The notes under the pieces: generated by a model
The model's database searches: none
Told to the model about the DNA's origin: nothing
What the model saw: only the letters and a program-made list of their open reading frames with translations
Shown: positions 7,901 through 8,520 of the stretch, piece by piece
Numbering within the stretch: the first letter of the stretch is position 1
How the letters are laid out: each line of letters begins with the position of its first letter
NCBI GenBank assembly: GCA_002414705.1
Contig: DIAL01000101.1
Coordinates: 29,024 to 37,543 of the forward strand
DNA: 8,520 bases
DNA from: Flavobacteriaceae bacterium UBA5079
GTDB lineage: Bacteria > Bacteroidota > Bacteroidia > Flavobacteriales > Flavobacteriaceae
Reading direction: 5' to 3'
Program-made: the position numbers and the translations under genes

Positions 7901-8450
7901 AGATGTTACAGAAATGCCAGTTTACTTTCCAAATACAGGAAATTGGTATGATTTTTATACAGACGAAAAAATAGCTGGAGGCCAAACTAAAACAGTACAA
8001 ACGCAAGAAAATAGTATTCCAACCTTTGTGAGAGCTGGAGCCATTATACCATTAGCATCAAACTTAAAATCGACTAAAGATTACAAAGCAAATGATTTGG
8101 TAATACATTATTATTATGATTTGGATGTGAAAGAAACAGAAACCTCTTTTTGTAATGATGATGGTTTCACTGCTAATGCTTTCGAAAAAGGACAATTTGA
8201 ATTGTTAACTTTTGAAGCAGAACTCGAAAAACGTGGTCTGGAATTGGAAATGGAAGCGGAAACAGGCTCTAATTTTAAAACAACAATCAAACAAATTACG
8301 TGGGTAATTCATCAGTTGGAAGTTAAGCCTAAACGTATTAAAATAGGTGGAGAGCATTTGGATTTTCAATGGAACCCGCAGTCAAAAACCTTAACTATCC
8401 CAATGGTTTGGAATACCAAAAACGAATTAGAAATTAAAATTAAACAATAA
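4968..8450 (+). CDS. exported fusion: starch-binding-like domain, alpha/beta-hydrolase esterase and GH31 glucosidase/transglucosylase
   Basis: A 1160-residue protein with a type I signal peptide (residues 1-19, ending NTFA before Q20). Residues about 21-115 look like a CBM20/CBM48-type glucan-binding beta-sandwich: SGSFEGW (W47), FKFTQGSW (W83) and DNR (96-98). Residues about 128-385 are a PF00756-type esterase with a GSSMGG elbow (nucleophile S267) and H366 in EGKHNE; E323 in GGKEG is the likeliest acid. Residues about 400-1115 are GH31: an N-terminal sandwich, a barrel from about 615, nucleophile D768 in FWGDLGEPE, acid/base D836 in WSGDVNRTWGG, then C-terminal beta domains. Many segments (LDLYWFGKDI, GSQRYG, SDLGGFA) recall Cellvibrio japonicus Agd31B, an alpha-4-glucosyltransferase, and the 68-residue spacing of the two catalytic Asp is the same as I remember there. 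There is no in-frame Met between M379 and M520, so the GH31 part cannot start separately. No lipobox or T9SS tail is seen, so a periplasmic location is likely. It starts 7 bases after the GH13 gene. The GH31 fold is certain; transferase versus hydrolase, and the ester substrate, are not. Confidence 0.88.
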   Translation: MIQKIGAFLAFFIGFNTFAQVTILVEELPKETPENTSIYISGSFEGWTGGGKAYQLKKINDTYRITLPKQSESILFKFTQGSWESVECDKNGLAVDNRIYNFSDKADTLRVKIAGWDNLFDVENQSSAAINVSILADDFNIPQLNRNRRIWLYLPPNYNTSNKSYPVVYMHDGQNLFDKSTSGFGEWEVDETLNRLAETKKLEFIVVGVDHGGDKRLDEYSPWKNDAYGGGEGDTYLEFLVKTLKPYIDTNYKTLTDKNNTAIFGSSMGGLISHYAALKYPEIFGKIGVYSPAFWFAPEVETFSKTNGNLKDTKMYFLAGGKEGQNTSRAEISQTVKGMNSMVTLLEKTGFTPKNIQAKVVPEGKHNEKLWRTNFEETMLWLFKDRVQKREFISAKTNNNTLSVSVSDGNYAIKFYTPQIAETTFIPLGETQNEKSHAVILSDTYSATQYLETDKKITFKTTDLSIEITKKPFHISYWYNGKEVTSEKNGYQKTNDFETIQFNLNDTEVLYGAGARALGMNRRGNRLQLYNKAHYGYETRSELMNYTLPIVISSEAYLLHFDNAPIGYLDLDSREDNTLTYETISGRKTYQVVVGNSWLNLMDNYTNLTGKQPMLPSWALGNFSSRFGYHSQQEVTQTIDKFIDQDIPVDAVILDLYWFGKDIQGTMGNLEWHKDSFPNPKQMIKTLRDKNVETILVTEPFILTTSNRWQEALDTNILAKDSIGNPYTYNFYFGNTGLIDIYSDQGNTWFKNIYKGLAAQGITGFWGDLGEPEVHPTKLLHAVGTADEVHNIYGHDWAKLVYEAHQEVNPNSRPFTLMRAGYSGSQRYGLVPWSGDVNRTWGGLQSQPEIALQMGMQGLAYMHSDLGGFAGANLDDELYVRWLQYGVFQPIYRPHAQEEVPSEPVFRSDKAKNLARQAIKLRYAFLPYNYNLMFENNQTGAPLMRPLFFEEPNNPDLFGYSEAYLWGHDILVAPILKPDVTEMPVYFPNTGNWYDFYTDEKIAGGQTKTVQTQENSIPTFVRAGAIIPLASNLKSTKDYKANDLVIHYYYDLDVKETETSFCNDDGFTANAFEKGQFELLTFEAELEKRGLELEMEAETGSNFKTTIKQITWVIHQLEVKPKRIKIGGEHLDFQWNPQSKTLTIPMVWNTKNELEIKIKQ

Positions 8451-8453
8451 ACT

Positions 8454-8520
8454 ATGAAAAAAATATTTTTAATATTAGGCATCATTTCTACAGTATTTGT
8501 GGCTTGTAAAAGTGATAAAA
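8454..8520 (+). CDS. 5' end of a lipoprotein gene, truncated by the window
   Basis: ATG at 8454, three bases after the fusion gene stops, opens a frame that stays open to the right edge (22 codons). The peptide is a lipoprotein signal: MKK, a hydrophobic core IFLILGIISTVFV, then A-C with the lipidated cysteine at residue 18, followed by KSDK. The residues around the cysteine are a loose lipobox, as is usual in Bacteroidota. Close spacing puts it in the same operon. In related loci this slot often holds a lipid-anchored GH13 alpha-amylase or a SusE/F-type glucan-binding protein, but nothing beyond the signal peptide is visible, so the product is unassigned. Confidence 0.75.
   Translation, partial: MKKIFLILGIISTVFVACKSDK

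Overview
The window is AT-rich and tightly packed. It reads as the middle of an alpha-glucan (starch, glycogen or maltodextrin) utilisation operon from a member of the Bacteroidota, most likely the family Flavobacteriaceae. The evidence is the gene order (transporter tail, beta-phosphoglucomutase, GH65 maltose phosphorylase, SusA-type GH13, GH31, lipoprotein), the lack of Shine-Dalgarno sequences with A-rich leaders instead, and the short hydrophobic signal peptides ending in FAQ. The genus cannot be read from the sequence.

All genes lie on the + strand. Bases 2-70 hold the last 22 codons of an upstream gene, probably a sugar transporter. Bases 71-727 encode beta-phosphoglucomutase, starting directly after the previous stop. 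A 60-base gap (728-787) carries a repeated TTGCAA-containing element and is the only non-coding stretch of any length. Bases 788-3094 encode maltose phosphorylase. Bases 3095-4960 encode an exported SusA-like neopullulanase/cyclomaltodextrinase, again with no gap after the previous stop. Bases 4968-8450 encode a 1160-residue exported protein joining a starch-binding-like domain, an alpha/beta-hydrolase esterase and a GH31 enzyme. At 8454 a lipoprotein gene begins and runs off the right edge. There are no RNA genes, mobile elements, CRISPR arrays or obvious terminators.

Inferred pathway: the exported GH13 and the GH31 fusion trim or rearrange maltodextrins in the periplasm. Maltose crosses the inner membrane, probably through the transporter encoded upstream. 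Cytoplasmic maltose phosphorylase splits it with phosphate into glucose and beta-glucose 1-phosphate, which beta-phosphoglucomutase converts to glucose 6-phosphate, so one of the two glucoses is phosphorylated without ATP.

The most interesting object is the esterase-GH31 fusion. Its GH31 half resembles the Cellvibrio transglucosylase type (oligosaccharide 4-alpha-glucosyltransferase) more than a plain alpha-glucosidase, and the role of a catalytically intact-looking esterase on the same chain is not explained by known starch pathways.
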